Below are positions 1-11,029 of a stretch of DNA of 64,000 bases, in pieces. The notes beneath the pieces are model-generated. The model searched no databases and was not told the DNA's origin. It saw only the letters and a list, made by a program, of their open reading frames with translations. Position 1 is the stretch's first letter. Every line of letters starts with the position of its first letter. This DNA comes from Amphiduros pacificus (lineage: Eukaryota > Annelida > Polychaeta > Phyllodocida > Hesionidae), in assembly GCA_949316495.1 (NCBI GenBank), contig OX439001.1, positions 31,696,964 to 31,760,963 on the forward strand. Direction: 5' to 3'. The position numbers were made by a program, and so were the translations under genes.

Positions 1-388
1 CAAATTACGCTTTGCAGGTCAAGAACATAACAAAACCATCCATTATTGCGCAACATATTAATATTTCAATACCAGTTAACGATCATTTTCGAAACGCAAA
101 ATTGTGAATGCTGATAATTGGAATCAGTGAGAACAAAGTCAAAACAAATTGTTTCGAAATAATAGACCTCGGACGGAGCGGATCGATTTTAATTGCATTT
201 TAAAAGATAAATGAAGGTATTTATCCAATATTATCACAAATTATGCTTTGCAGGTCGAGAATTTCTTAAGATCGCCATTTTGAAAGGCGGGAAAAGCTCT
301 TGTTTTTGGTGCAAAAAGGATAAAAAATGATCGTTAACTGCGGGTTCATTAATATAACTAATTTGGATAAGTTATATTAATAATCAAG
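1..388. repeat. Copy of the MITE-like family that dominates 17.1-20.05 kb
   Basis: The stretch shares several blocks with 8630-8930 and 17.2-20.0 kb, including TTATGCTTTGCAGGTCGAGA, a TTTTAATTGCATTTTAAA block with the following GGTATTTA, and AACAAAACCATCCATTA. No coding sequence is seen. It lies in the intron or 3' flank of the GCNT gene. Confidence 0.6.
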
Positions 389-557
389 CCTGGAGTTTTG
401 AAGTGAGGGTTGGAGTGAGCTTACCTGAGTAACCGCCCAGAGTTTTGAAGTGAGGGTTGGAGTGAGCTTACCTGAGTAACCACCCAGAGTTTTGAAGTGA
501 GGGTTGGAGTGAGCTTACCTGAGTAACCGCCCGGAGTTTTGAAGTGAGGGTTGGAGT
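389..557 (-). repeat. 47-bp tandem repeat carrying three copies of the GCNT 5' splice donor
   Basis: Three full 47-bp units (417-463, 464-510, 511-557) and a partial one (389-416) are almost identical. Each full unit spans the end of the GCNT exon and the start of its intron, including the donor TTACTCAG/GTAAGCTC. The exon can therefore end at 519, 472 or 425. Because 47 is not a multiple of three, the three donors leave the exon in phases 1, 0 and 2. The donor at 519 follows directly on the conserved coding sequence and is probably the ancestral one. Confidence 0.9.
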
Positions 558-1710
558 AGGTGTGGTGTAGTGTTGCCCAGTAATGCTCATCAGGACTCCA
601 TGTGGTTCGCGACCACCGTAGTAATGCCTTGGCTTTCTCATCAGTTAATAAAAACTCCACAAATTTGCGACTGAAAATTCCATACGCACTCCCACGTACA
701 ATGTCAATATCAAAAGGTGGGTGAGGATTTTTCTTTCCTGTTTTTTTCATTGAGAGTTTTTTAGTTTGAGGATCTTGCTCGATCCATTCATTCTCGAACC
801 TGCCATGCAGCACTCGGCGGCCATATATCCCCTCAATATCATTCGAGCCATTGTAAATTTTCAGCACTTTAACCATTTCTGAGTTGGTTTTGAGAGGGAA
901 AGCTTGACCAGCAAGATTGATAAGATACCTCCATTTTATGGAATGTGAGACTAGATCAAACATGCAGTTAATGTCAGCCTGCAGGCGGCTATAACCCGCA
1001 TATACCACAGTTTCTCTCTTTGACACAATGAATACATTTTTGAAGCATTCGGTGATTGCCCTCATGGCATCCATGACGGCTGAGCTGGCTTTGAGGTCTA
1101 TGTGGATACAGTAGGCATTCTGGGGTCTATAGATGGTCCGCAGCAGCCTCTCAACCTGCTCCACATCTTTATGCATTAATATATTAAAAGCTATCGGATA
1201 GTTAGCCTCCTCCTCATCCACAGCTTCTAAATGATATCCCCTTGTCCTTCTATACTCTGTACAATTTGAAGTCAGTTTTGTTATGTCTGAATCTTGCATC
1301 ACTATTTTGGCATTTTTCTTCATCCATGCCACGGCCTTTCCATAATAAACTTGTGTACCATTACCATGAAGGAAATTTTCACATGTAAACTGCACACATT
1401 CACCATTCGAGCAAGATGCTTTTCTATCTTCAACAAATCTTGGTACGTATAATAAATCCTTGTGTTTACACTTGTCTTCATAAATAGGAGTAGTTTTAAG
1501 CGGGATAATAATACTGCCCAGTGTGGTCGTGAGGTGACTCTCAGGCCGCTTAGGTATCTGTGTTGTTCCCCCTGTCCAGGCATCTGCTGTGTGAGATGAT
1601 GGAGCTTGCTCGGCCACATACACTAGTGTCTTGAGGGAGAAGAAGATGGTCAGACTGACTAAGAGGATGGTCAACTTCTTGAGGCTTTGAGCAAGTCTTA
1701 CTTTCACCAT
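519..1710 (-). CDS. GCNT: Core-2-type beta-1,6-N-acetylglucosaminyltransferase (GT14), main coding exon, 3' part off-window
   Basis: Seen: a 397-codon open exon with a type II membrane layout. A short basic N-terminus is followed by one hydrophobic segment (residues about 13-32), a variable stem and a lumenal domain with three N-glycosylation sequons. Family blocks appear in order: YPIAFNILMHKDVEQVERLL (about residue 173), VVYAGYSRLQADINCM, WRYLINLAGQAFPLKTN, GSAYGIFSRKFVEFLL and WSPDEHYWATL. These mark the Branch/GT14 domain. Known: such enzymes add GlcNAc in beta-1,6 linkage to O-glycan cores (or I-antigen chains) in the Golgi from UDP-GlcNAc. I chose the ATG at 1710 because it precedes the signal anchor and because a good acceptor (TTTGCATTTCAG, exon from about 1729) lies just upstream; the open frame running up to 1863 would then be intron. 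The exon ends in phase 1 at a GTAAGC donor after TPGGYSG. The last 60-90 residues expected of the family must lie in another exon beyond the left edge. The usual Cys of the INLCG block is Ala here. The exact acceptor specificity cannot be told. Confidence 0.9.
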
Positions 1711-1719
1711 CGTACTGCA

Positions 1720-1740
1720 AGCTTCTCCTGAAATGCAAAT
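1720..1740 (-). promoter_or_regulatory. Probable 3' splice acceptor of a 5'-UTR intron of GCNT
   Basis: On the minus strand a T-rich stretch ends in TTGCATTTCAG/GAG, about 20 nt before the chosen start codon. It would place the start codon in the second exon and exclude the upstream ATG at 1863. Confidence 0.55.
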
Positions 1741-1863
1741 ATTGGTATAAATAACAAAGCCCTGCACTCTTCCATATGTACATAGCACAGGACCTTGCGC
1801 ATCATGATATGTGTTTACCCTATAATAAATACCGACTAATAAAAAGTGAACACCAATAATCAT

Positions 1864-2690
1864 TCAAATTTAAGCTGTGGCATTTAAGCATTCCTCTTCC
1901 TCTTCCCAGATATCACTGATTAATATAATAAAAATGGCATGCTATGCAGCAATCAATAGACAAGGACTTTTGATTTACATTCAAAATGTTTTTCATTATT
2001 TATGAGGCTTGTATTTCCACGATATATTCATTTATGAACTGTAGCCATGCCTCTGTTTAAATATCATAGATCTGAAATGTTGGAAGGGGGGGTACTCAGT
2101 CTCAAATATTTATAAATCTAAAATTCATCTTTTCTATGTGCATTTGAAGTTCCATATTGGGGAGATCTCCAAATATTTTTGGAATAGATAAATGTTTTAA
2201 TAGACTATTCAATCATCTGATAGTCTATCTGATATTCCATAAAATATCTCTTTAATTTCTTCACCTGGGAAAGGGGTCTATCAATTAAATAAATTCCTTT
2301 TTGAAATATTTCAAAACTGCAGATGAGAATTTTTTGTAACATTATTACAAAATAAGAGATAACATATATCTTTAAAAATGCAACATAACCTGATTTCAAC
2401 ATAACCTGATTTCGAAATCACTCATTTTTATGCTCATGTCAATATACATTGACCTACTTCATAGCCAGATAATGGCACAATGATAAATTCATATCTCAGG
2501 AACACTGAAAACTGCACAAGCCGGAGGATAGGAATTTTATCTGAATAGTATTCACAAGCAGAATCTGCATGCAATATGAAGCATGAGCCAAATATCAATG
2601 TGTATTCAAAATGCCCACCAGGCTGCCAATAACACATGGCTCAAGACAAACACCTGATATTTATGTTCCTGGATATATCTAATTATAGAC
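1864..2690. other. Intergenic, AT-rich, nothing recognised
   Basis: The open frames here are short and have no recognisable domain. A 5' exon of the GCNT gene may lie here but cannot be picked out. Confidence 0.4.
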
Positions 2691-2820
2691 AAGAAAGAGT
2701 GGTGCTCCACATGTAACACGGATAAGGAGAAAATAACAAACAAAAATTACAACAAACAAAACAAAAATTACAACAAACAAAACAAAAATTACAAACAAAA
2801 CAAAAATTACAAAAAAACTA
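2690..2820. repeat. Minisatellite-bearing repeat (AACAAACAAAACAAAAATTAC units)
   Basis: About four imperfect units of roughly 20 bp follow a CCACATGTAACACGGAT block. The same pair of elements occurs in reverse at 10330-10475, so this is an interspersed family with an internal minisatellite and not a local expansion. Confidence 0.6.
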
Positions 2821-3024
2821 AAAAACAAAAAATCATAAAATATATAAAACTTCAATAACACAAACATAGGCATCATAGATCAGGCCTTGACATGAACCAA
2901 AAAAGCTGGTTGCCCAGTTGGGCCACCAGGTAGTGAAATTGGGTGGCCCGAACTTTTTGCAAGTATTTGGTACATAACTTAACATCATACACGAGGCCAT
3001 ATATAGGCACAAATAAGTAAATAA

Positions 3025-3100
3025 GTATGACAAGCAGTATAACTGCATCAAACAATATTTAATTGTTTAATATAAAAATAAACTAGTGCATAAAATAAAA
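3025..3100. repeat. First copy of a short tandem duplication, second copy split by a hAT element
   Basis: TATGACAAGCAG through CATAAAATAAAA resembles 3283-3307 joined to 4231-4281. The second copy is interrupted exactly by the element at 3308-4222, so the duplication is older than that insertion. Confidence 0.6.
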
Positions 3101-3307
3101 TATATCACATTTTTCTTTTTAAAAAACGTTTATCGTAGTTAAATTGACTACTTTTGTGAACAAAATACAACATATTGTGTGACATGAGTAACAAATTGCG
3201 GAACTCAATCAGGGAAAAATAAATATTGAAATTATCACTTCAGTGTCATTAATAAAAATTAAAAGTTCATAGCACATAATTATTATGACAAACAGTACAA
3301 CTGCATC

Positions 3308-4222
3308 CAGGGTTGCAGGGATTTTGACACTTGCCGGTAATAACCGGTTTTCAACAAAAACCGGCATGTCATAAATAGGTTTATGACGGTTTATGACGTC
3401 CAAAGCGTCATAAACCCTTTTTTGACAGTTTTTGACATCTTAAAGTGTTTAAAACCCAATAACTTGCTCTTTGTGTACAAAAAACAACCACAGAACCATC
3501 ATGTCAGTTTGTTAAGTACCTGTGTAGATTAGGTACCGGTAGGCATGGCACTGGATATGCTGTGGGGGGTTAGGGTTAGGTTAGGGTTAGGGTGGTAAAC
3601 TAGTATCTTGGCCATTAATATGGGGAATGGGGTAACATGTTACTGTAAAACAACACTTACAAATTTTATTTTATTTCACATGTCAGAATTGCAGAATCTT
3701 CTTTTCAGACCATTCAAAAATTAAAAAAATAGCCATATTGTAATACTGGAGGGATAAACACCATTTTTACCACTTTTTAACTACATGTATCTGAATCATG
3801 AAAAATAACTAGTATTAGAGAAATATCATTTTGTCATTGTTACTGTAACATAGTACTAAATTATTACAGGTGATTGCCATTAACATGTATAGCACTGACA
3901 CCCCATTACCGCCATGGTTTCTTATAGATTTTTGATGTCAAAAACTGTCATTAACAGATCAAGTCCTGTATATACCATAATAATCAGTATTCTATTGCAT
4001 GTCCAAACTGAAATAATGGTAGATGAAGTCATATAAAGACATAGACCTGATACTCTATGTAAGAATTTTGACATATTAGACCTGGTTTTGTGATGGTTTA
4101 TGACGGTTTATGACAGTTTATGACATCAAAAACTGTCATAAACTGTCATAAACCTAGTTTATGACGGTTTATGACTGGCGTCATGTCATAAATAGGTTTT
4201 TGACGTCATAAACCCAACCCTG
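3308..4222. mobile_element. Non-autonomous hAT element (915 bp) with intact 8-bp target duplication
   Basis: The ends are CAGGGTTG and CAACCCTG and both are flanked by the direct 8-mer ACTGCATC (3300-3307 and 4223-4230), the signature of the hAT superfamily. Inside both ends are clusters of TTTATGACGGTTTATGAC and its inverse, which form long subterminal hairpins. No transposase is coded. A short interstitial TTAGGG run lies inside at about 3568-3592. Confidence 0.88.
3568..3592. repeat. Short interstitial telomere-type repeat (TTAGGG)
   Basis: About four GGTTAGGG-like units sit inside the hAT element. TTAGGG is the animal telomere unit, but a run this short is more likely part of the element or a chance expansion. 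Confidence 0.6.
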
Positions 4223-4729
4223 ACTGCATCAAACAATATCTAATTGCTTAATAATAAAAATAAATAAGTACATAAAATAAAACACTTATAAAACACTTTC
4301 ATACAACATCTTGATTTATAGACTGACACAAATCCTGCTCTGAAAAAAGAAGAATTTGAGAGTAAATGATTAAAATATAGTTGTATGAAAGTCTGTATGA
4401 AAGAGAAAAATGGCTTTGAAAAAAAGATGAATTCAAAATTAAGTTATTGAAATTGAAATATTGAAATCTAAGTTTCCAACTTAGATATGCCAAACAATAA
4501 TAAAAATTAGTTCTAATAAATGTTGTATGAGAATAAGATTTTTTTGATTTGATTTGATTTGATTTGATAAGATACATCTTGTGAAGACACACACTAGTTT
4601 TTTTCGGTCTAAAATCCTGACATGTTTTTTTTTGGTCTTATATCCTGACATGGACTGGTTTCATTTGGTCTGTCCACACAAAACAGCTGATGACGTCTAT
4701 AGGGTACATGTCTACACTCCCAGAATCTC

Positions 4730-5174
4730 TAGTGTTCTCCAATCACCAATCAGCAAAGCCCAGATAGGTGATCTGGAGGGGTTTGTCTCTACCAATTACA
4801 ACCAAAGAAATGTTTGGTGGAGTTGATTGAGCTCTAGTGAAGTAAAAAGTCGCCAGCTGCAAAAACTGTGGTAAACCTGTTTAAACGTCAAAATCGAACC
4901 CGTTTCAACTGCCGTCAAAACAGGTTTTACTCAATTTTTGCAGCTGGCGATTATTATCAAGTATTTATATTTTCCTTAGTTAATGTTATCCAAGGAATAA
5001 TCAAGCTTTTTTGTGAGATTTTAGATATAATCATACATAAAATATGAATTATCACTAAAACAGTTGGGTATTTAAAAAATCACATCTAAACGAGATTATG
5101 AAGGAAAAGCAAAAATCTCAGTCCTCTCCAGATCACCTATCTGGGCTTTGCCGATTGGTGATTGGAGATCACTA
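4730..5174. mobile_element. Palindromic MITE (445 bp) with 9-bp target duplication, copy 1
   Basis: The ends are TAGTGTTCTCCAATCACCAA and its inverse, with about 45 bp of terminal inverted repeat. The direct 9-mer CAGAATCTC flanks it (4721-4729 and 5175-5183). An inner palindrome (CGCCAGCTGCAAAAA and its inverse, 4850-4950) makes a second stem. A 9-bp duplication fits Mutator-like elements. The second complete copy is at 62674-63132 and a right half is at about 20050-20206. Not coding. Confidence 0.88.
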
Positions 5175-5469
5175 CAGAATCTCAGTGTGACTAACATTTG
5201 ATCAATCTGCACTGAGTGATTGAGCAAACAAACAGAGATAATGGATGTGTCAGATTTGTCAGGCAAACCCCCAAAACATCGATGTTGAAGCAAACATTTC
5301 TGAATGCTACTTAATATTTGAAAGGTAGGATTTCAATGGAATGTTTGGGCCACCAAAAGACCCAAAATATGGTTGCCCAACTGGGCCACTGGAGCACAAC
5401 ATCCACTGGCCCAAATTGAGGATCTGGTGACCCCGGGCCAGTGTGCATGTCAAGCCCTGATAAATGCAT

Positions 5470-5990
5470 CAACCCTCAGCCCTGGTAACTTACTGTACTA
5501 CATTCGCCCCGAACAATATTTGTGAACAAAACAGCACTGCACCAAGGCAAATTGATGCAGGGGTGAAAAAAACATAATAATGCACATCAACTTCATTAGC
5601 TGATGTGTGTCAAGTACCATGAAACTGTCATCATTTGCTCTAGAATTATTGAGATAATGGGCCTGTGACCTTGAAAAGCAGGTGAAGGTCAGCGTCCATC
5701 AAATTCATCTGGGGTCTTCACTAGATGCCTATGTGTGTCAATTCTCATGAAGCTGCCATCATTTGTTCTCGAGTTAAAGCAAAGATAGGGATTTCACATA
5801 ATCGTCCCTGTGACCTCGAAAAGCAGGTGAATGTTATGTTTCATCAAAAATGTCTGAGGTCTTCACCAAATGCCTATGTGTGATAAATCTCATAAAGCTG
5901 CCATCATTTGTTCTTGAATTATTACGACTCTTGGGATTTGTGAGACATTATTACGACTCTTGGGATTTGTGAGACACAACATTCAGCTCA
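5470..5990 (-). repeat. Reverse copy of the 145-bp tandem repeat family, about three degenerate units
   Basis: It begins ACCCTCAGCCCTGGTAACTT and runs through units containing TGACCTTGAAAAGCAGGTGA. The same order is found in reverse at 39600-40490. A 29-bp direct duplication (ATTACGACTCTTGGGATTTG) lies at about 5920-5975. Confidence 0.7.
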
Positions 5991-7579
5991 ATTGCAATTA
6001 GTACAGCTTGGTATACTAGATGTTTGACTGTGTTAAAAATGTCAGAGTTTCAACTGTTGGGTTCAGACAGTCACTGTAGTCTACTCATCAGTGACCAGTT
6101 ACTGCCAATGAAGTAGACCATGACTGCCAGCGGCAACAAGGGTCTTCGTACAGCGGTAATTAGTAGCGACGGAAAACATTTACAACTTCAATATGATAAG
6201 AAAAAATAAATATCATTTTCAAAAAGGAAACTGTATTCAAATTATTTTTTTTAAAAAGACTTTTTTGTTATTGTTTTTGTCATCAACATATTCTTCCCAA
6301 AATAAACCTAATTTCATTTGTTAACCTGAAGATTTCTTTCAAACCAGTAGGTCTAGAGCTATCAAACCAGTAGATTTCTATCCAAAAATCTCCAATTATT
6401 ATATTTCTTGCATGTCAAAACCACGATATGTGACTTATGATGTGTAAATAACATTAATCACTTAGAGGCAAGCATCTATTTGCTCAGATATTCCTCATCC
6501 AATTAGGTGAAGCAAGGACACCATGTGAGTCTATTTGATCACACATATAGCTGTTGCATTGCTCCATAAGCTATTACTTTGCACAGCAAGGCTTGGCCAA
6601 GTTTAATAAATGTGCCAAATCAGTGTTTGACCTTATGGCTATGTACAATCAAAAGGTTGAGGAAATGAGACTATTTTTTCCATGGCCTAATTGTGTTTGG
6701 AGCCCCGATGAAGCTGTAACAAGCCAATAGCCTATTATCATGCATCATTATCAGGGTGCCGTATCTCAACAAAGGATGTCTGTCAATGTAGAAATCATAA
6801 CCATGACTTTAAGCTATCTTTGAAACCTCATCACAATTTTGCATTTCCTGTTAGGTTTTTGCCAATGAACAATATATCAAAATGTCAAAATGCCATTTGA
6901 AAGTTAGAAATATGAAAAATCTGAGTCTAAAGAATTATTTGAAATTGAAACTTGCAAAAATTTCCAAAGCAAGTAATATTTTTGGCAGGGCCAGAAACTA
7001 TTGACCATTATGGTCAGAAGTAAATAATAGTTCTAAAGGATTCTCATTGATAGCTAATAAATACACTTACAGAAATGATTTTAAAATATCTGAAATCATA
7101 AAAACAAGATGAAAAGTGTTTTATATGTTAAAAAAAATTGCCTTGTTTTGGCTCAGTATTTGCAAACGATATATCAATATGTTAATTATAGTTTTAAAGA
7201 TGTTGGTGTATATGTGCACTGATCTGTTTTTAATGTATCCAAGGTGATCACAGTGTTGTCAACCGGAAGTGAGGTCAGTTTGCCCTCTCCTATTACTTCC
7301 TGTGATCAGCAGAAGGGATGAAGGTGTTATGGCTGCCATAAAAGCATGTTTGAATTATTTATAATGGTTAAAAGCATGTGACTTTGGATTTAAATAACAC
7401 TTTATGGGTGTGCTATATTTTTCCAAAAAAACTATCAACAAATTTAACATTTTACAAGCATGAAACCAATACCATATAAAAAGCCAAGAGTGATTAATTG
7501 TCTACCTGTTAAAATGGCCTGCTTTTGTCACAGGCACAACACCTTTTTTAACCACAATTTAAAATGGCTAGATGACCTA
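5991..7579. other. Intergenic, nothing recognised
   Basis: AT-rich sequence without a convincing open frame, RNA gene or clear repeat structure. Confidence 0.4.
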
Positions 7580-8973
7580 CCATATTTACTCGAATATCGG
7601 ATGAGGAATTAGGACCCAAACCTTTAGTCAATGTTTGGAGGTCGTCTTATACATGAGGGCAACCTGTGGACGGAGATTTATGACTCCTCCAGGCGTAACT
7701 CAGAACTCAGAACTCAGAAACAATTTATTTGACCCCTTTACAAAAAGGATCTGGGAGACTCCCATTAAGACCAAAAGGTCTCTGGCATGGGAGCCACCCA
7801 GAACTCCTGATTAGGCAACCTTAACAATTGACAGAGTTTATAATTAATTTAATAGATAAGGTAAAAAATCATAATTGGGTTATAATATTATCATAAGTTA
7901 CAAATAATGATAAGTTTGTTCATTGAACATTAGAGATAGTGATTATCTATGATAATTTATACCAGCCTGCAAAGCAAATTATCAAAAATGGATGATTTAG
8001 AAAAAGATGAAAATTTTAGAATAATATATAAATAAAAAGAATTTCATAGTAGGCACTATGTTTCATTTCCACAAATATAGCAATTTGGGATGACACATAT
8101 GTTGGAATAGTTTTGTAGAAATCTGTTTTTAACATAATCATTAAAGCCTTTCAAACTGTGCGTCTAAAGTTTTTGGATGACTATAGATTCTGTTTTATTT
8201 ATTAGCTTTGGAAGGCTCTGTCTGATGCACCCTGTTGCAAATTCATGATTTATTCTAGTTTCGCGTATCTTATGACAATGGCGTGTATTATGAGCATGGA
8301 TGTCTGAATTTGTTTCAAAGTTCAGTGTTTGAAAATATTCAGGTAATTTATTGTTTGATTATTTATGAAGGAATTTTTGTTTGTTCAGTTCTATGTTATC
8401 TGGCAATTTAAGAATTCTGTGCATTTTGAAAAGTGGTTCAGTGTGTGCATTGTATTTGCTAAGTGAAATGACATGTAATGCTCGTTTTTGTAGCTTGATT
8501 AGTCTCTTATTGTCATATCCCCAAACTAGACTGCCATAATTAAGATGGGATTGAATTAATGAATTGTACATAGTACGCAGTATATCTGTAATATAGACGT
8601 TGCTCATAATGTCCAGATACAAACTCCCCCAATGGTAATATAATTAAAATCTTTGGCCTATAATACACGAAGAAAGATTCTACCACGTGTCAACAGTAGT
8701 CCACCCCCGTTTCATACGTGTAATTTTCCAAAAGACGGAGAAAATGTGAGTTTAACTTGCATTGCTAAAGCATGTATACACACCATTATGTGTCAGCCAT
8801 TTTGAAAAGTGGAAGTGACTGGCAGAAGCTCTTATTTTTGGCACAAAAGCAATCACAAATGTATTAACTCACATTGAAATATTAATATATTGTGCAATGA
8901 TGGATCCCTGATACTACATATTTACATTTTACTTTTAAAATGGCCGCAAAATCCTAATTTCAAGTAAATACGG
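7580..8973. mobile_element. TA-flanked inverted-repeat element with a LINE nested in it
   Basis: The ends are CCATATTTACTCGAA and TTCAAGTAAATACGG, flanked by TA on both sides (7578-7579, 8974-8975), as in Tc1/mariner-type insertions. Most of the inside is a LINE fragment and a copy of the 17-20 kb MITE family, both probably later insertions. No transposase is seen. Confidence 0.55.
7695..8630 (-). mobile_element. 5'-truncated LINE: end of reverse transcriptase ORF plus 3' UTR
   Basis: The last 87 codons of the ORF (8359-8622) contain LYNSLI-like LRTMYNSLIQSHLNYGSLVW, then RLIKLQKRAL and YNAHTEPLF. These are the thumb-region motifs of non-LTR retrotransposon reverse transcriptases of the Jockey/CR1 type. 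About 660 bp of 3' UTR follows, finishing in a repeated TTCTGAG tail (plus strand AACTCAG, 7695-7720). Truncation at the 5' end near 8630 is normal for LINE insertions. Confidence 0.85.
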
Positions 8974-8975
8974 TA

Positions 8976-10320
8976 CATAAAATTTTGTGCTGTGTTTGTG
9001 GTAAACAATGATACTGATACATATATTTTTGGATTTATTTAACCACATTTTTATTGTAGTTTGTAATTAATTTATAGCTTGTTTCTGATTGGCTGGTACT
9101 ACTAAATCCCCTTAACTAGATGGCTGCCACTAGCAAAAGATGATGAGAAGTTCATAAAATTTGACCAGAGTAAAAGTACTTTTAAAATGATTTCTCAAAT
9201 TCTTCTTTTCATATGATATATATATATGTGTTCATATTGATGAAATTTAAATTGCTAATCTCAATTTGGGAAGGTTTCCTTAGAAAACTCCTTTAATTTA
9301 ATTATATCATCTTTTAACATGAAAATATTTGCAGGTAAACATTTATTCAAATGTATCAAATATGTTGCAATAAGTTGTTACATTCCACTAAAATTCCATA
9401 TGGATTATGATGCCAATGTCACTTCACTCTCACTAAAATTTCAAGTGATTTCAAGTGTGTCCTTCACAAGAAATAAAGTCAGAGATACATGTCACCATTT
9501 AAATGCTCATTATATGATGACGTAAGTGAAAATAAGAGAAACTATTTTTAACCATGCCATTCATCTTAAACATGATTTTAATGCCCTGTCAGATGTCCAA
9601 GATAGTCTCTCATAATTCTTTTATAGAATGGCTTAACAAAATGTGAATATTTATGTTTTATCTGTCTAGTTAAGGTGAGAAAATATTTTGACTTTGACTT
9701 TGAAATTTTGACTTGACTTTGAGTAGCTTGATCATTATACACGGCATTAATATTTGATAATATAGTTCTATGAATTCTTGCCCAAATGAACTGAAACACA
9801 AAGAGCAGTTATCAGCTGTTTACAGTCACTGTAGATCTGCTAGTCACCTGATGGCCAGCAGGGCCATTTTTGTCTATACCTACTCCAAGTAAATTCTATA
9901 ATACAAATTTAAATTCTGCAACTTTAAAAACATAAATATTGACTTTGATTGTCAAAATCAGCCCAGTAGAAGCAACAAATTATGAAATTATAGGTTGAGT
10001 AGAGTGGTGGCTTGGACATTCATCGGCATCAGCCCTTGCCACCATATATAACAAGCAGTTGGGTAATGAATTATGGTCAAAATAACTGTGATACAAAGAT
10101 GATTACACTATTGAACTGCCAAATTGAACTGCATTCTAGCTGCTGAATTTGGGCAATTTATAAATGTAAATTATCTGTTAGTGTAAATTAGAAAAACATT
10201 GAGATTAACAATGTTTAGAAATACATATCATTTACAAAATGTTTAAAAAATCGTTCATATACCAAATTAAATATTTTTGAAAGGTGATTAAAGATAATTT
10301 CAACTACCCCATCAGTTTGC
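8976..10320. other. Intergenic, nothing recognised
   Basis: AT-rich, with only short open frames that look like chance. A short block near 9820 (ACAGTCACTGTAG) resembles one near 6066 and may be an old repeat. Confidence 0.35.
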
Positions 10321-10329
10321 AATGACTGT

Positions 10330-10475
10330 TTTGTGTTTTTTGTTTATTTTAATTTTTGTTTTGTTTGTTGTAATTTTTGTTTTCTTTATTTTATTTTCTG
10401 TTCTGTTTGTTGTAAGTTTTGGTCGGTTTGTGAAAAAAATTTTCCCATCTGTGTTACATGTGGATCACCACTTTT
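10330..10475. repeat. Reverse copy of the 2690-2820 minisatellite repeat
   Basis: TTTTTGTTTTGTTTGTTGTA units are followed by TGTTACATGTGGATCACCAC, the inverse of the arrangement at 2690-2820. Confidence 0.6.
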
Positions 10476-10822
10476 TCTAGTTTAGCACAACACAACAGTA
10501 AGCAAAGTTTAAGCACAACTGACCAAGCTCATTTTCATTTTCATTTTCTAAGAAGAAAAATACCCAAAACCCTAAAGATACTGATCATTCAAAAGTCCAA
10601 ATAGGGTGTCATAGTTTCTCGCAGTCATAGACCGTCGCCGTGCGGGTAAATACCAAAGGTCGACTTCGTGTTGTGTCAAGTTCTGACTGTACTTGTAAAG
10701 CAGTAAAATGTAGAGTACTGAGTACCGTTACAATGTACGTGTTGACGAATGCTTTACGAATTCGTTTGAGGACTTTAGATGAATAAAACACCAAGATTAT
10801 GAAATTGAAATTGAGATCTTAC

Positions 10823-11029
10823 CTCTTCACTTTTAGAAGCTATATTACTTGTATCAATATCAGCTAATCCCACTCATCGCTGTGGAAAGGTCGGTTTTGT
10901 TATGCCTTCCCCTGTAGGGTTCCCCCTGTATATGCATCTGCTCTTCAAACCATTTGCCATATTTTCGTAATCTTGAATTATCGCCCACTTCTATGGTTAT
11001 CTTACATCCAATAGATGTCACTGCAAAAC
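10823..11029 (-). other. Splice-bounded candidate exon or gene remnant
   Basis: On the minus strand a good acceptor (TATTTTCCATAG) and a strong donor (GAAGAG/GTAAGA) bracket 207 nt. One frame reads openly from the acceptor for about 55 codons (including VGDNSRLRKYGKWFEEQ) and then stops before the donor; the other two frames stop early. It could be a last coding exon, a noncoding exon or a decayed gene piece. I recognise no family. Confidence 0.25.

Larger units (their letters stand above)
2881..5459. mobile_element. hAT-like element with long inverted ends, split by nested insertions
   Basis: The left end begins CAGGCCTTGACAT and the right end finishes ATGTCAAGCCCTG, with matching subterminal blocks (TTGCCCAGTTGGGCCACC and its inverse). 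The short element at 12111-12340 has the same two ends only about 230 bp apart. The extra length here comes mostly from elements nested at 3308-4222 and 4730-5174. No clean target duplication is visible, so the two ends may have been brought together differently. No transposase is present. Confidence 0.55.

Noticed and set aside
1320-1783. Two minus-strand frames overlapping the GCNT exon
   Set aside because: They are shadow frames of the real coding exon, without family features.
1711-1863. Upstream 51-codon extension of the GCNT frame
   Set aside because: It lies upstream of a good splice acceptor, and the signal-anchor start at 1710 fits the family better.
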